Of a stretch of 64,000 nucleotides of DNA, positions 16,629 through 25,300 are shown in pieces. Each line of letters begins with the position of its first letter. Within the stretch, counting starts at the first letter, position 1. Both the position numbers and the translations under genes were made by a program. The notes below the pieces were generated by a model, which worked only from the letters and a program-made list of their open reading frames with translations, was not told the origin of the DNA and did not search any database. Origin of the DNA: Bacteroidales bacterium. GTDB taxonomy: Bacteria > Bacteroidota > Bacteroidia > Bacteroidales > UBA932. The DNA lies in NCBI GenBank assembly GCA_017428945.1, contig JAFRPW010000039.1, forward strand, positions 1 through 64,000, given 5' to 3'.

Positions 16629-17494
16629 ATGTGCTTGTAACCGGGGCCGCCGGCCAGCTAGGGAACGCCCTCAGGCGCGTTGCTCCCGGCTTCATATACT
16701 CCGATATAGCCGGGGAGGGAAATGTTTTCCTGGACATCACGGACGCCGATTCGGTAAATGCTTTCGTCAAGGAGAATTCCATCGACGCAATAATAAACTG
16801 TGCCGGTTATACCAATGTGGACGGGGCTGAGGACAATCCCGGTGCCGCATATCTTCTCAATGCCACCGCCACCGGGTACCTGGCAGACGCCATCAAGTCC
16901 CGTGACGGTCTTCTGGTGCATATTTCCACTGACTATCTCTTTGGCGGAGAGCCTTGTGATGCGCCTATTAAGGAAGATGCAAAACCGTCTCCCCTGGGCG
17001 TTTATGGCCTGTCCAAGCTCCGCGGGGAGCAGCTGGTGCTCTCTTCCGGGGTAAAGCACGTCATATTCCGTACCGCATGGCTATACAGCCATACCGGGAA
17101 AAACTTTGTGAAGACAATACTCTCTCTCATATCCTCCCGCCCTTCCATAAAGGTTGTGAGCGACCAGACCGGCACCCCGACATATGCAGGGGACCTTGCC
17201 GCAATGATTCTCGCGGCTCTTGACAGGTATACTGACGGCACTCTTCCATATGGTATCTACAACTATACCGGGGAGGGCGCGGCGTCTTGGTACGACTTTG
17301 CCGTTGCGATAGCATCCATTTCCGGGAATACCTCCTGCGTCATCAATCCCTGCCGCACCGGAGATTATCCCGTAAGGGCAAGGCGTCCGGCATACTCCGT
17401 TCTGGACAAGTCGCTCGTGAAAGAGGCTTTCCATGTATCAATTCCGTACTGGAAAGACACTCTTGAAGCTTTTTTGAAATCGGTGGAAAAATAA
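16625..17494 (+). CDS. rfbD: dTDP-4-dehydrorhamnose reductase
   Basis: This 289-residue short-chain dehydrogenase/reductase makes dTDP-L-rhamnose with NAD(P)H. The N-terminal VLVTGAAGQLG binds the nucleotide, and HISTDYLFGG and YGLSKLRGE hold the catalytic residues (YxxxK). It is translationally coupled to rfbC by a four-base overlap. Together they supply the last two rhamnose steps, probably for a surface glycan built by the nearby transferases. Confidence 0.93.
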   Translation: MNVLVTGAAGQLGNALRRVAPGFIYSDIAGEGNVFLDITDADSVNAFVKENSIDAIINCAGYTNVDGAEDNPGAAYLLNATATGYLADAIKSRDGLLVHISTDYLFGGEPCDAPIKEDAKPSPLGVYGLSKLRGEQLVLSSGVKHVIFRTAWLYSHTGKNFVKTILSLISSRPSIKVVSDQTGTPTYAGDLAAMILAALDRYTDGTLPYGIYNYTGEGAASWYDFAVAIASISGNTSCVINPCRTGDYPVRARRPAYSVLDKSLVKEAFHVSIPYWKDTLEAFLKSVEK

Positions 17495-17542
17495 TTTTTT
17501 CTGTAAAAAAGCATTAAGAAACACGCAAAATCGGTGAAAATC

Positions 17543-17563
17543 GTGTGATACCACACTTTTTTT
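17543..17563 (+). terminator. Terminator of rfbCD
   Basis: GTGTG-ATAC-CACAC is followed directly by a run of seven or more T. A wider 14-bp inverted repeat (17478-17491 with 17559-17572) surrounds this hairpin and may add a second, alternative fold. Confidence 0.7.
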
Positions 17564-17596
17564 CCACCGATTCATGGTCTTCTGCGCCCGGCCCGC

Positions 17597-17605
17597 TAGT
17601 TTTGC
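17597..17605 (+). promoter_or_regulatory. -7 box of the fimbria-like lipoprotein pair
   Basis: TAGTTTTGC matches TAnnTTTGC and lies 24 bp upstream of ATG 17629. It supports that start over the longer frame beginning at 17545. Confidence 0.6.
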
Positions 17606-17628
17606 ACCAGAACCAATGGCAATCCAGC

Positions 17629-18609
17629 ATGAAACGAAGCATAGTCAAAGGCCGGAAGTATATAACTACCAATACCGTCTTCATAAACGCACTGTCTGCG
17701 TGCCGCGTTTCTGTGGCCATCACTGCGCTCCTGCAGTTTCCGGCCTTTTTTGCTTCGTGTACGCAGGAACAAATACAGGTAAGGATAGACAAGGCGCCAC
17801 ACCTGTACAGTTACGGAGCAGTCGATGTTTTTGTTTTTTGCAACGAGGCGCCTTATCTTCTGGACTCTTATCAGCAGTTCCCGTCCACTGATGCGCCCGT
17901 GTACGTGTCGTCAGGGCAGGGGAGCAAGATTATAGCGGCATTGTCGGCAAAAGAAGGGGACCTGTATGCAAGGGCGGGCGTGAGGACATATCAGGACCTT
18001 TGCCGAGTGTCCTTTCCGCTTCTGGAAGACTCCCCGTCGGCTCCCTGTTTCTATGGAACGGTGACAGTGGGAGAAGGCAGTTCCAGAAGTGCTGCGATGG
18101 AAGTTTCGCCCCTCATTTCATCTATCCGGGTAAGGTCCGTCTCCTGCGACTTCGGCGGGCGGCCGTACGAGGAACATGGGTTCCATAATGACCGTCTCTA
18201 TCTTATAAATGTTGTTTCTGAATTCTGCCCGCTCCAGGCAGAAGGCGGACGCCCGGTTTCCTGGCTTAATTACGGAGCTATGACGGATGACCACCCTTAC
18301 ATCGTGGCTCCCGGGTACGGAGACACAGGCAGGGAAAGGATCTATCCGGATATGGCTCTTTTCTGTTATCCCAACCCCAAGGGGAGCCCTCCGACACGCC
18401 TTGTCCTTGAAGGAACAGTGGGTACTGACAGATGCTTTTATCCTATAAATATTGATGTGCCGCGGGGAGGAATGGACGTGAATCTGGACATAACCCTGCA
18501 CCGGATGGGAACCCAGGATCCGGATTCCCCGGCCGTTCCGGGCACTTATACCGTAGAATACTCAACCGTTCCGTGGAATGAGAAAGAAGCCGTCGTGGAG
18601 GATTTTTGA
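17629..18609 (+). CDS. Fimbria-like lipoprotein (Mfa/FimA type, tentative)
   Basis: This 326-residue protein has an N-terminal hydrophobic segment ending in FFASC, a lipobox, so it is probably an outer-membrane lipoprotein. The C-terminal part (NLDITLHRMGTQDPDSP, then YSTVPWNE) resembles Bacteroidales fimbrial subunits of the FimA/Mfa superfamily. The match is by feel, not by a diagnostic motif. Its 3' end overlaps the next lipoprotein gene by 32 bp, so they are expressed together. It could be a pilin or a pilus anchor. Confidence 0.55.
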   Translation: MKRSIVKGRKYITTNTVFINALSACRVSVAITALLQFPAFFASCTQEQIQVRIDKAPHLYSYGAVDVFVFCNEAPYLLDSYQQFPSTDAPVYVSSGQGSKIIAALSAKEGDLYARAGVRTYQDLCRVSFPLLEDSPSAPCFYGTVTVGEGSSRSAAMEVSPLISSIRVRSVSCDFGGRPYEEHGFHNDRLYLINVVSEFCPLQAEGGRPVSWLNYGAMTDDHPYIVAPGYGDTGRERIYPDMALFCYPNPKGSPPTRLVLEGTVGTDRCFYPINIDVPRGGMDVNLDITLHRMGTQDPDSPAVPGTYTVEYSTVPWNEKEAVVEDF

Positions 18610-19468
18610 AATATTCCTTCTTTTAGTTTCCTGCACCGAGGAATCCGGGCCTTACTGCCTGTCTACCACTTTCTGTCTGTCACCGCAAATGTTTACAAAG
18701 GCGTCAGACCCGGACCCGGTGCTTATATCGGACTATAACCTGCTTATCTACAATGGCTGCGGCGTACTGGAGGAGAGCGTATGGGTTCCAGAAAGGGAAG
18801 CCGGGGAGATGGCGTTGTACAGCACCGTGCTGCTGTCCGGGGGGTCTTACACCGTAATGGCTGCGGCAAACCTGGGCTATGCGCTTGGGAACCTTACCAT
18901 GGACCAGGCGTTTGAATTCCGTCACAACCTCGCCTATCCGGATGAGTACTCGCACGGGATTCCCATGGCGGCGGTTGTCAGGGACGTTCCTTCGGGGGAT
19001 GTTGTCAAGATACCCCTGGAGAGGCTTATGGCAGCCATAGACGTCAGTCTTGACCTGAGCATGCTGGACCCGGATGTGAAGCTTACACCCGTGGAGGTAA
19101 GGATAGGGAAGTGCCCGCAGGCCGCCAGGCTGTTTTCCCCCGGCAGGGCGGAGCGCTTTTTCACGGGTGGCTTTGTCCGCAGCGGACGGGACCTTGACGA
19201 CCTTAACCGCGGTGGGAAAGTCCGGCTGTACATGCTTGAGAACCTTTCCGGTGACAGGCCGTCCTCATATATAGAAATAAAATCGGCTTACCATGGCAAC
19301 GGTGGCCACAGTAAGCCGGAAGAATACCTTGTCTACCGCTTCTTTCTTGGCGGAGAGGGCTCCTTTGACATTGCCCGGAACACACTCTGCAGCTTTGTGG
19401 TGCGTCCCGTGGGGGACGGCCTGTCCGCGGAGGACGGCTGGAGGGTGGACCGCAGCGGCGTTGATTAG
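18578..19468 (+). CDS. DUF4906-like fimbria-associated lipoprotein (tentative)
   Basis: This 296-residue protein begins with a short signal ending in LLLVSC, a lipobox. The middle (VEVRIGKCPQAARLFSP, YMLENLSG) and the end (YRFFLGGEG, FDIARNTLCSFVV) resemble DUF4906/FimB-type accessory proteins that occur beside Bacteroidales pilins. It overlaps the upstream lipoprotein gene by 32 bp. Its stop codon shares four bases with the stop codon of convergent nqrF. Pilus tip or anchor function is inferred. Confidence 0.55.
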   Translation: MRKKPSWRIFEIFLLLVSCTEESGPYCLSTTFCLSPQMFTKASDPDPVLISDYNLLIYNGCGVLEESVWVPEREAGEMALYSTVLLSGGSYTVMAAANLGYALGNLTMDQAFEFRHNLAYPDEYSHGIPMAAVVRDVPSGDVVKIPLERLMAAIDVSLDLSMLDPDVKLTPVEVRIGKCPQAARLFSPGRAERFFTGGFVRSGRDLDDLNRGGKVRLYMLENLSGDRPSSYIEIKSAYHGNGGHSKPEEYLVYRFFLGGEGSFDIARNTLCSFVVRPVGDGLSAEDGWRVDRSGVD

Positions 19469-20739
19469 CCGCCGAAGTTGTCGAAGAGGATGCTCTCAGG
19501 TTCTACGCCAAGGGAATCCAGAAGGTCGCAGACACACTTTGTCATCATGGGCGGGCCGCACATGAAGTACTTGATGTCCTCGGGGGCCTCGTGGTCCTTG
19601 AGGTAGGTTTCGTACATCACGTTGTGTACAAAGCCGGGGGTGTATTTTACGCCTGCGGCATCGGCGGCCGGGTCAGGACGGTCAAGGGCAAGATGGAAGT
19701 GGAAGTTGGGGAAATCTTTCTCGATTTCTGCGAAATCTTCCAGGTAGAAGGCTTCCACAAGGGCGCGTGCGCCATAGAAGAAGTGAACTTCCTTCTTGGT
19801 CTTGAGAGTCTTGAAAAGGTGCATGATGTGGCTGCGGAGAGGTGCCATTCCGGCGCCGCCGCCCACGAAGACGTATTCCTGGCTGTCGGGATCGTCCTTG
19901 GGAAGGAGGAACTCTCCGTAAGGGCCGGAAATCATGACCTTGTCGCCGGGTTTGCGGGAGAAGACGTAGGTTGATGCTATTCCCGGAGGAACGCCGGGGA
20001 CGAACTTGAAGACGCCCTTGGGCTGGGTCCTGTCAAACGGAGGCGTGGCAATTCGCACGTTCAGTTTGATAAGGTCCTTCTCTGCAGGATAGCTGGCCAT
20101 GGAGTATGCCCTGATGGTGGGAACGGTGTTCTTGAACTTCAGGGAAGTGATGCCGTACTTGTCCCAGTCGCCCTTGTAGATGTCGGCAACGCCCATATCG
20201 GCAAAATCGGCCTCATACTCGGGGATGTCTATCTGGATGTACTCGCCGGACTTGAAGTCGATGTGCTCGCCTTCCGGGAGACGTACGGTGAATTCCTTGA
20301 TGAAAGTGGCGACGTTCTCGTTGGAGATGACCTCGCACTCCAGTTTCTTTACGCTGAGGGCGCTTTCAGGAACGGCGATGGAGATGTTGTCCTTGACCTT
20401 TACCTGGCAGCCAAGGCGCCATCCTTCCTTGATCTGCTTGCGGGAGAAAAAGCCCGTCTCCGTGGGTAGGATGGTTCCGCCGCCTTCCAGTACCTGGAGC
20501 TTGCACTGGCCGCAGTTGGCCTTGCCGCCGCAGGCGGAAGGGAGGAAGATGCCGTGGTCCGCGAGGGTATGCATGACGTCGGAGCCGGGGGTGACTTCCA
20601 GTTCCTTGGCTCCATCGTTGATGTTTATCTTGACGGTGCCGGAAGGGGTTACGGCGGCCTTGATGACAAGCAGCAGGGCAACCAGAACCAAAGTCACAAC
20701 CACTATGACCGCAATTGAAAACAGAATGGTATTTGTCAT
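19465..20739 (-). CDS. nqrF: Na+-NQR subunit F
   Basis: This 424-residue subunit takes electrons from NADH. It has one N-terminal membrane helix (residues 4-27), a 2Fe-2S domain with ACGGKANCGQC and a fourth cysteine in RLGCQ, an FAD domain with RAYSMAS, and an NADH-binding domain with GGGAGMAPLRSH and the C-terminal ILFDNFGG. Length and order fit the family. It is the last gene of the nqrABCDEF operon. Confidence 0.96.
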   Translation of the reverse strand: MTNTILFSIAVIVVVTLVLVALLLVIKAAVTPSGTVKININDGAKELEVTPGSDVMHTLADHGIFLPSACGGKANCGQCKLQVLEGGGTILPTETGFFSRKQIKEGWRLGCQVKVKDNISIAVPESALSVKKLECEVISNENVATFIKEFTVRLPEGEHIDFKSGEYIQIDIPEYEADFADMGVADIYKGDWDKYGITSLKFKNTVPTIRAYSMASYPAEKDLIKLNVRIATPPFDRTQPKGVFKFVPGVPPGIASTYVFSRKPGDKVMISGPYGEFLLPKDDPDSQEYVFVGGGAGMAPLRSHIMHLFKTLKTKKEVHFFYGARALVEAFYLEDFAEIEKDFPNFHFHLALDRPDPAADAAGVKYTPGFVHNVMYETYLKDHEAPEDIKYFMCGPPMMTKCVCDLLDSLGVEPESILFDNFGG

Positions 20740-20751
20740 ATTGCGGTCCTC

Positions 20752-21348
20752 CTACAGTGCTATTCCCATGAAGGTCATGAAGGCAATGCCCATGAGACCC
20801 ACGGTTATGAAGGTTATGCCAAGGCCCTTGAGGGCGTCGGGAACGTTGGAGTAGCTCATCTTCTCGCGGATGGCGGCCAGGGAGACTATGGCAAGGAACC
20901 AGCCAAGGCCGGAACCAAGGGAATAGACCGTGGCCTCACCTATGTTCAGGAAGTCTTTCTGCTGCATGAAGAGCGATCCGCCAAGGATGGCGCAGTTCAC
21001 TGCAATAAGGGGCAGGAAGATACCCAGCGAGGAGTAGAGTTCCGGAGAGAACTTTTCCACCACCATTTCCACTATCTGGACTATGGCGGCGATGACGGCT
21101 ATGAAGACGATGAAGCTGAGGAAGCTCAGGTCTACGCCTTCGATGAGGGCGTCGGGCGCCAGCACGTAGCGGTTCAGGAGGTAGTTCACCGGAAGGGTGA
21201 TAAGGAGCACCGCAATCACGGCCAGACCAAGGCCTGCAGCCGTTTTTACGTTCTTGGATACTGCCAGGAAGGAGCACATTCCCAGGAAGTATGCGAATAT
21301 CATGTTGTCCACGAAGATGGACTTGACGAATAAGCTTAAAGTTTCCAT
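20752..21348 (-). CDS. nqrE: Na+-NQR subunit E
   Basis: This 198-residue inner-membrane subunit has about six helices and the family start [19 protein letters not shown]. It pairs with NqrD around a membrane iron-sulfur centre. It lies 12 bp before nqrF and 12 bp after nqrD in the nqr operon. Confidence 0.95.
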   Translation of the reverse strand: METLSLFVKSIFVDNMIFAYFLGMCSFLAVSKNVKTAAGLGLAVIAVLLITLPVNYLLNRYVLAPDALIEGVDLSFLSFIVFIAVIAAIVQIVEMVVEKFSPELYSSLGIFLPLIAVNCAILGGSLFMQQKDFLNIGEATVYSLGSGLGWFLAIVSLAAIREKMSYSNVPDALKGLGITFITVGLMGIAFMTFMGIAL

Positions 21349-21360
21349 AGGGCGTGTGTT

Positions 21361-21975
21361 TTACTTTTCCTGAAGGTCTTTCTGGATACTGCGCTGCACC
21401 CACACTATGCATCCCAGGAGGATGAGGGCGAAAGGCGGCAGGATAACCAGGTTGTTGGGAACGTAACCGAAGCGGTTCAGGATGTCGATACCGAAGAGGG
21501 TACCGCTTCCAAGGAGCTCGCGGAAGAAAGCGACGATGATGAGGATGAGTCCGTAGCCGGCGCCGTTTGCCACGCCGTCAAGGAATGACGGCCAGGGCTT
21601 GTTGCCAAGGGCGAAAGCCTCGATGCGGCCCATCACTATGCAGTTGGTGATGATGAGGCCGATGTATACGCTCAGCTGCTTGTCAATGGCGTATGTGGCT
21701 TCGAAGCTCTTGAGGACCTGGTCCACCAGGATTACCATCATGGCAACCACAACCAGCTGGACGATGATACGCACGCGGCCGGGAATGGTGTTGCGCAGCA
21801 GGGAGAGGATAAGGCTGGAAATGCCGCACACCACAATCACGGACAGAGCCATGACCAGGGCGCCCTTCAGCGTTACCGTAACCGCCAGGGAAGAGCAGAT
21901 GCCAAGCACCAGGACGGTGATGGGATTGCCCTTGAATATGGGGTTCAGAATGGTTTCTTTGAGTTTTGCATCCAT
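21361..21975 (-). CDS. nqrD: Na+-NQR subunit D
   Basis: This 204-residue inner-membrane subunit has six predicted helices and family passages such as NPITVLVLGICSSLAVT and YIGLIITNCIVMGR, with the conserved cysteine in ITNCIVMGR. It is the partner of NqrE in the sodium-translocating membrane core and is coded three bases after nqrC. Confidence 0.95.
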   Translation of the reverse strand: MDAKLKETILNPIFKGNPITVLVLGICSSLAVTVTLKGALVMALSVIVVCGISSLILSLLRNTIPGRVRIIVQLVVVAMMVILVDQVLKSFEATYAIDKQLSVYIGLIITNCIVMGRIEAFALGNKPWPSFLDGVANGAGYGLILIIVAFFRELLGSGTLFGIDILNRFGYVPNNLVILPPFALILLGCIVWVQRSIQKDLQEK

Positions 21976-21978
21976 ATC

Positions 21979-22698
21979 TTATTCCTCCTCTTTGCTAAAA
22001 TAATTTGCATAGGCGGCAAGCCAGGTGTCGATGGCGGCGTCAAGACCCTTGGAGGTCATGGTTGCGCCGGAGATGGCGTCAATCTGGCCGCCCTTGGAGA
22101 GGTCCACGACGTTGGCATCGGCAAAACTGGCGGTCTTGCCCACGAACTGTGCCTGGAAGGAAGGATCGTCCTTGATCCTGGCGCCAAGGCCGGCGGTCTC
22201 GGACTCGTGGTCGAAGTAGGCGCCGCCCATGGTGACGTTGTCCGTCTCGAAAGAGATGTAGCCCCAGATGGGACCCCACAGGCCTGCTCCGTAGATTGGA
22301 ACCACCGTGCGTCCGTTCTTGAAGACGAATACCGGGAGCTCCGGCTCGCCGGTCTTGTTGGCTCCGCCTTTGATGTTGTAGTTCTGGCGCTTGAGGGGCT
22401 TGGGACCGTATACCTCAAGGTTCTCAAGGTCGCGGATCACGTTCCCGTCAAGGCCGATGGTGAAAGCCTTCTCAATCTCTTCCGTATACTTTTCCAGTTT
22501 CTGGGTGTTGGAGAGTTTGTCAAGGTCTGCCTTGGTGCCGTACTGTGCGGCGGTGAGCATCTGTGAGATGGTCTCCGCCTTCTCGTTGGCATCCTGCCTG
22601 CTCTTAAGGCTCTGGGAGACAAAGGCAAGCAGAGCAGCCACCACTACCACTATTACAGTGGTGTAAACAAGGGTGTAGATGTTACTGTTTGTATTCAT
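21979..22698 (-). CDS. nqrC: Na+-NQR subunit C
   Basis: This 239-residue subunit is anchored by one N-terminal helix (residues 8-27). It has the flavinylation motif SGATMTS near residue 212, whose second threonine carries covalent FMN after ApbE action. The rest faces the periplasm. It sits between nqrB and nqrD in the operon. Confidence 0.95.
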   Translation of the reverse strand: MNTNSNIYTLVYTTVIVVVVAALLAFVSQSLKSRQDANEKAETISQMLTAAQYGTKADLDKLSNTQKLEKYTEEIEKAFTIGLDGNVIRDLENLEVYGPKPLKRQNYNIKGGANKTGEPELPVFVFKNGRTVVPIYGAGLWGPIWGYISFETDNVTMGGAYFDHESETAGLGARIKDDPSFQAQFVGKTASFADANVVDLSKGGQIDAISGATMTSKGLDAAIDTWLAAYANYFSKEEE

Positions 22699-22703
22699 GG
22701 CTG

Positions 22704-23858
22704 CTAGGCGTTAAGGATTCTTTTTGCTCGGCGGTTCACGGCGGCTGTTACCACACAGTGGTCTATGAGCGGTGCAAAGGTGTTCATAAGGAGAATGGCC
22801 AGCATCATGCCTTCCATGTAGCCGGGGTTCCAGAGGCGTACTACTACTGCCAGGGCGCCAACCAGGAAGCCATATATCCACTTGCCGGTTTCCGTCTGGG
22901 CGGTGGTAACGGGGTCTGTTGCCATGAAGACGGAACCGAAGAGGAAGCCGCCCATGACAAGCTGGTAGTAGCAGGGGAGCTGAGTTGCGCCGGCAATGTT
23001 GCCAAGCCAGCCTACCAGGAGGCCGCCGGCAATGCTGGAGACCATAATCTTCCACGATGCTACGCCGGTCCATACCAGGAGGATGGCGCCAAGGAGTATG
23101 GCCACCACGCAGGTTTCACCGGTACTGCCGGGGATGAAGCCCCAGAACATATCCATGAAGGAATACTGGCCGACAGCGCCGGAAATGGCGTCGTAGGCGC
23201 CTTCGTTGGCTATTGCCAGGGGAGTTGGAGCGGAGATGGCATCCACATACCTCAGCGAGCCCACCCAGGTCTTGGAAACCCAGACGCTGGAACCGGACAT
23301 GCTGGAAGGATATGAGAAGAACAGGAATGCGCGCGCAACCAGTGCGGGGTTCCATATGTTCATGCCGGTGCCGCCGAAGACCTCCTTCACAAATATGACG
23401 GAGAACGCCACGGCAAGTGCCAGCATCCACAGGGGAACGTCCACGGGTACGATGAGGGGAATCAGGAAACCCGTCACCAGGTAACCTTCGTTAACCTCCT
23501 CGCCGCGGATCTGGGAGCTTGCAAACTCAATTGCAAGGCCCACCACATATGAGACCACGAACAGAGGGAGCATCCTCAGGAGACCGTACCAGAACATGTG
23601 GAAGAAGCTCCAGTCAAGGCCGTAGAGGGTAGAGGTCTGGAGGCCCACGTTGTACATGCCGAACAGGGCGGCGGGTACAAGGGCGATGACCACCATGATC
23701 ATGACGCGCTTGAGGTCGATGCCGTCACGCACGTGTGCACCCTTTGCCGTTACGGTGCCGGGGACGCGGAGGAAAGTATCGAAAGCGTCGATAGTAGAAT
23801 GAAGCCAGTACAGCTTGCCGCCTTTCTCAAAAAGGCCAGTTTTCTTTTCGTCTGCCAT
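22704..23858 (-). CDS. nqrB: Na+-NQR subunit B
   Basis: This 384-residue polytopic subunit holds the sodium path, a covalent FMN and the quinone site. The flavinylation region appears as DAISAPTPLAIA, a variant of the usual S-x-A-T pattern. The C-terminal half has FGSVFMATDPVTTAQT. It follows nqrA by three bases. Confidence 0.94.
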   Translation of the reverse strand: MADEKKTGLFEKGGKLYWLHSTIDAFDTFLRVPGTVTAKGAHVRDGIDLKRVMIMVVIALVPAALFGMYNVGLQTSTLYGLDWSFFHMFWYGLLRMLPLFVVSYVVGLAIEFASSQIRGEEVNEGYLVTGFLIPLIVPVDVPLWMLALAVAFSVIFVKEVFGGTGMNIWNPALVARAFLFFSYPSSMSGSSVWVSKTWVGSLRYVDAISAPTPLAIANEGAYDAISGAVGQYSFMDMFWGFIPGSTGETCVVAILLGAILLVWTGVASWKIMVSSIAGGLLVGWLGNIAGATQLPCYYQLVMGGFLFGSVFMATDPVTTAQTETGKWIYGFLVGALAVVVRLWNPGYMEGMMLAILLMNTFAPLIDHCVVTAAVNRRAKRILNA

Positions 23859-23861
23859 AGC

Positions 23862-25196
23862 TTATGCCATTTCTTTGATCATGAGGTCTATACCCTTCTG
23901 GATAATGGCCTGGATCTCGTTCTTGGAAGGATCTACATAGTCGCACAGGGCAAGGTCTTCCGGGAGCACTTCGTAGATGCCGAACTTCTCCATCTTCTCA
24001 ATCTCTCCGGCAAGGCATGCCTTGATAAGGTAGATGGGGAAGATTTCCATGGGGGTGACATCCTCGAAACACTTGGTTTCTACGAATGCGCGGGGACCGC
24101 CGTGCAGGTTGGTGTCCATGTCGTATTTCTTGTCCGGGGTGAGCCAGGAGAAATAGCACCAGGACGTGCTGTGCACCTTGGGACGGATGGGCTTTGCCCA
24201 GCCGAACCATTCCCTCTCATAGCCTTCGCGAAGAAGGGTGAGCTGATTCTGGAAAAAGCCAAGATAACCGTTTTTGCCAAGGTTCTCTCCGGTGAGGGCG
24301 TCTCCGCCGATTACGCGGACGTCCGGGAGGATGTGGGCAATCTGCTCCACGGGGGTGCCGGGAAGGCAGGTGACATAGCCAAGATGGGTTGCCGCAGGGC
24401 CTGTTACCGCTACCTTGCGGGTAAGGTCAAGTTTGCCCGTGCGAAGCAGACGGCCGATCGCTGCAAGAAGGGCAGGGTCCACGGTCCAGACCACTTCTCC
24501 CTTCTGGATGGGGGCGATGTGGCTTATCTGGACGCCGACGTTTCCGGCAGGATGAGGGCCTTCCACGGTGTGAAGGACGGCGTTCTCTACCTTATGGAAT
24601 GGGGAACTGGACCACACAGAGGCGTTTACGCAAATGTGGACGGGCGCGAACTTGCCAAGGGCGTCCACCGCGGCCTGGATGTCTTCCAGGGAGTCCTTAA
24701 GGGTGAATTCTGTGTCGGGAGCAAGGGGGGCGGTGCTGAAACTGGAGATGAAAATTGCCTTGGGGGTGACCTGGGTATCGGCCATTACCCCATAGGGGCG
24801 CTGGACGATTGCGCACCAGAGGCCGCTGTCCAGAAGAACCTTCCTTACATCGGCGGCCTTGTCCGGGACTCCGGTGGGGAAGGATGCGTACTGCATCTGT
24901 TCTCCTGCTTCTACCAGGACGGCGAGCAACTTTCTCTTTTCTCCCCTGACGATTTCCTTAACCTTTCCGCTTACGGGGGAGGTAAGGAGAATCTCGGGGT
25001 GCTGTTTGTGGCACATGAGGGGCGAACCGGCCAGGACGGGGTCTCCTTCCTTTACAAGGAGTTTTGGAACAAACCCCTTGAAATCCGTAGGTTTCACAGC
25101 AACCACGTCAGGCCTTACAACCTTCATTACCACGGGGTTCGCTTCTCCGGCAAGGGGAACGTCGAGACCCTTTTTAAGTACGAGATTGTTGGACAT
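23862..25196 (-). CDS. nqrA: Na+-NQR subunit A
   Basis: This 444-residue cytoplasmic-side subunit associates with NqrB near the quinone site. It starts with KKGLDVPLAGEA and has LLTSPVSGKVKEIVRGEKR, as in the family. It is the first gene of the operon. A -7-like box (TATCTTCGC) lies 36 bp upstream in the gap shared with a divergent barrel gene. The whole complex should couple NADH oxidation to sodium export. Confidence 0.95.
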   Translation of the reverse strand: MSNNLVLKKGLDVPLAGEANPVVMKVVRPDVVAVKPTDFKGFVPKLLVKEGDPVLAGSPLMCHKQHPEILLTSPVSGKVKEIVRGEKRKLLAVLVEAGEQMQYASFPTGVPDKAADVRKVLLDSGLWCAIVQRPYGVMADTQVTPKAIFISSFSTAPLAPDTEFTLKDSLEDIQAAVDALGKFAPVHICVNASVWSSSPFHKVENAVLHTVEGPHPAGNVGVQISHIAPIQKGEVVWTVDPALLAAIGRLLRTGKLDLTRKVAVTGPAATHLGYVTCLPGTPVEQIAHILPDVRVIGGDALTGENLGKNGYLGFFQNQLTLLREGYEREWFGWAKPIRPKVHSTSWCYFSWLTPDKKYDMDTNLHGGPRAFVETKCFEDVTPMEIFPIYLIKACLAGEIEKMEKFGIYEVLPEDLALCDYVDPSKNEIQAIIQKGIDLMIKEMA

Positions 25197-25232
25197 TATA
25201 AAAATAGGTTTTGAGTATTTCTTTTATACTGT

Positions 25233-25263
25233 GCGAAGATACGGATTTTTTTGCTAACTTTGC
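25233..25263. promoter_or_regulatory. Divergent promoters of nqrA and the Omp85-type barrel gene
   Basis: The minus strand carries TATCTTCGC (25233-25241), one base off the -7 consensus, for nqr. The plus strand carries TAACTTTGC (25255-25263), a full match, for the gene at 25301. The two boxes are 13 bp apart, so the promoters must interfere or share control. Confidence 0.6.
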
Positions 25264-25300
25264 TTGATTTTATTACGAAATTAACCACTTTAAAACTAAT

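Noticed and set aside
23598-25214. 538-residue plus-strand open frame opposite nqrA and nqrB
   Set aside because: It is the antisense shadow of well-supported nqrA and nqrB, with no domain of its own.
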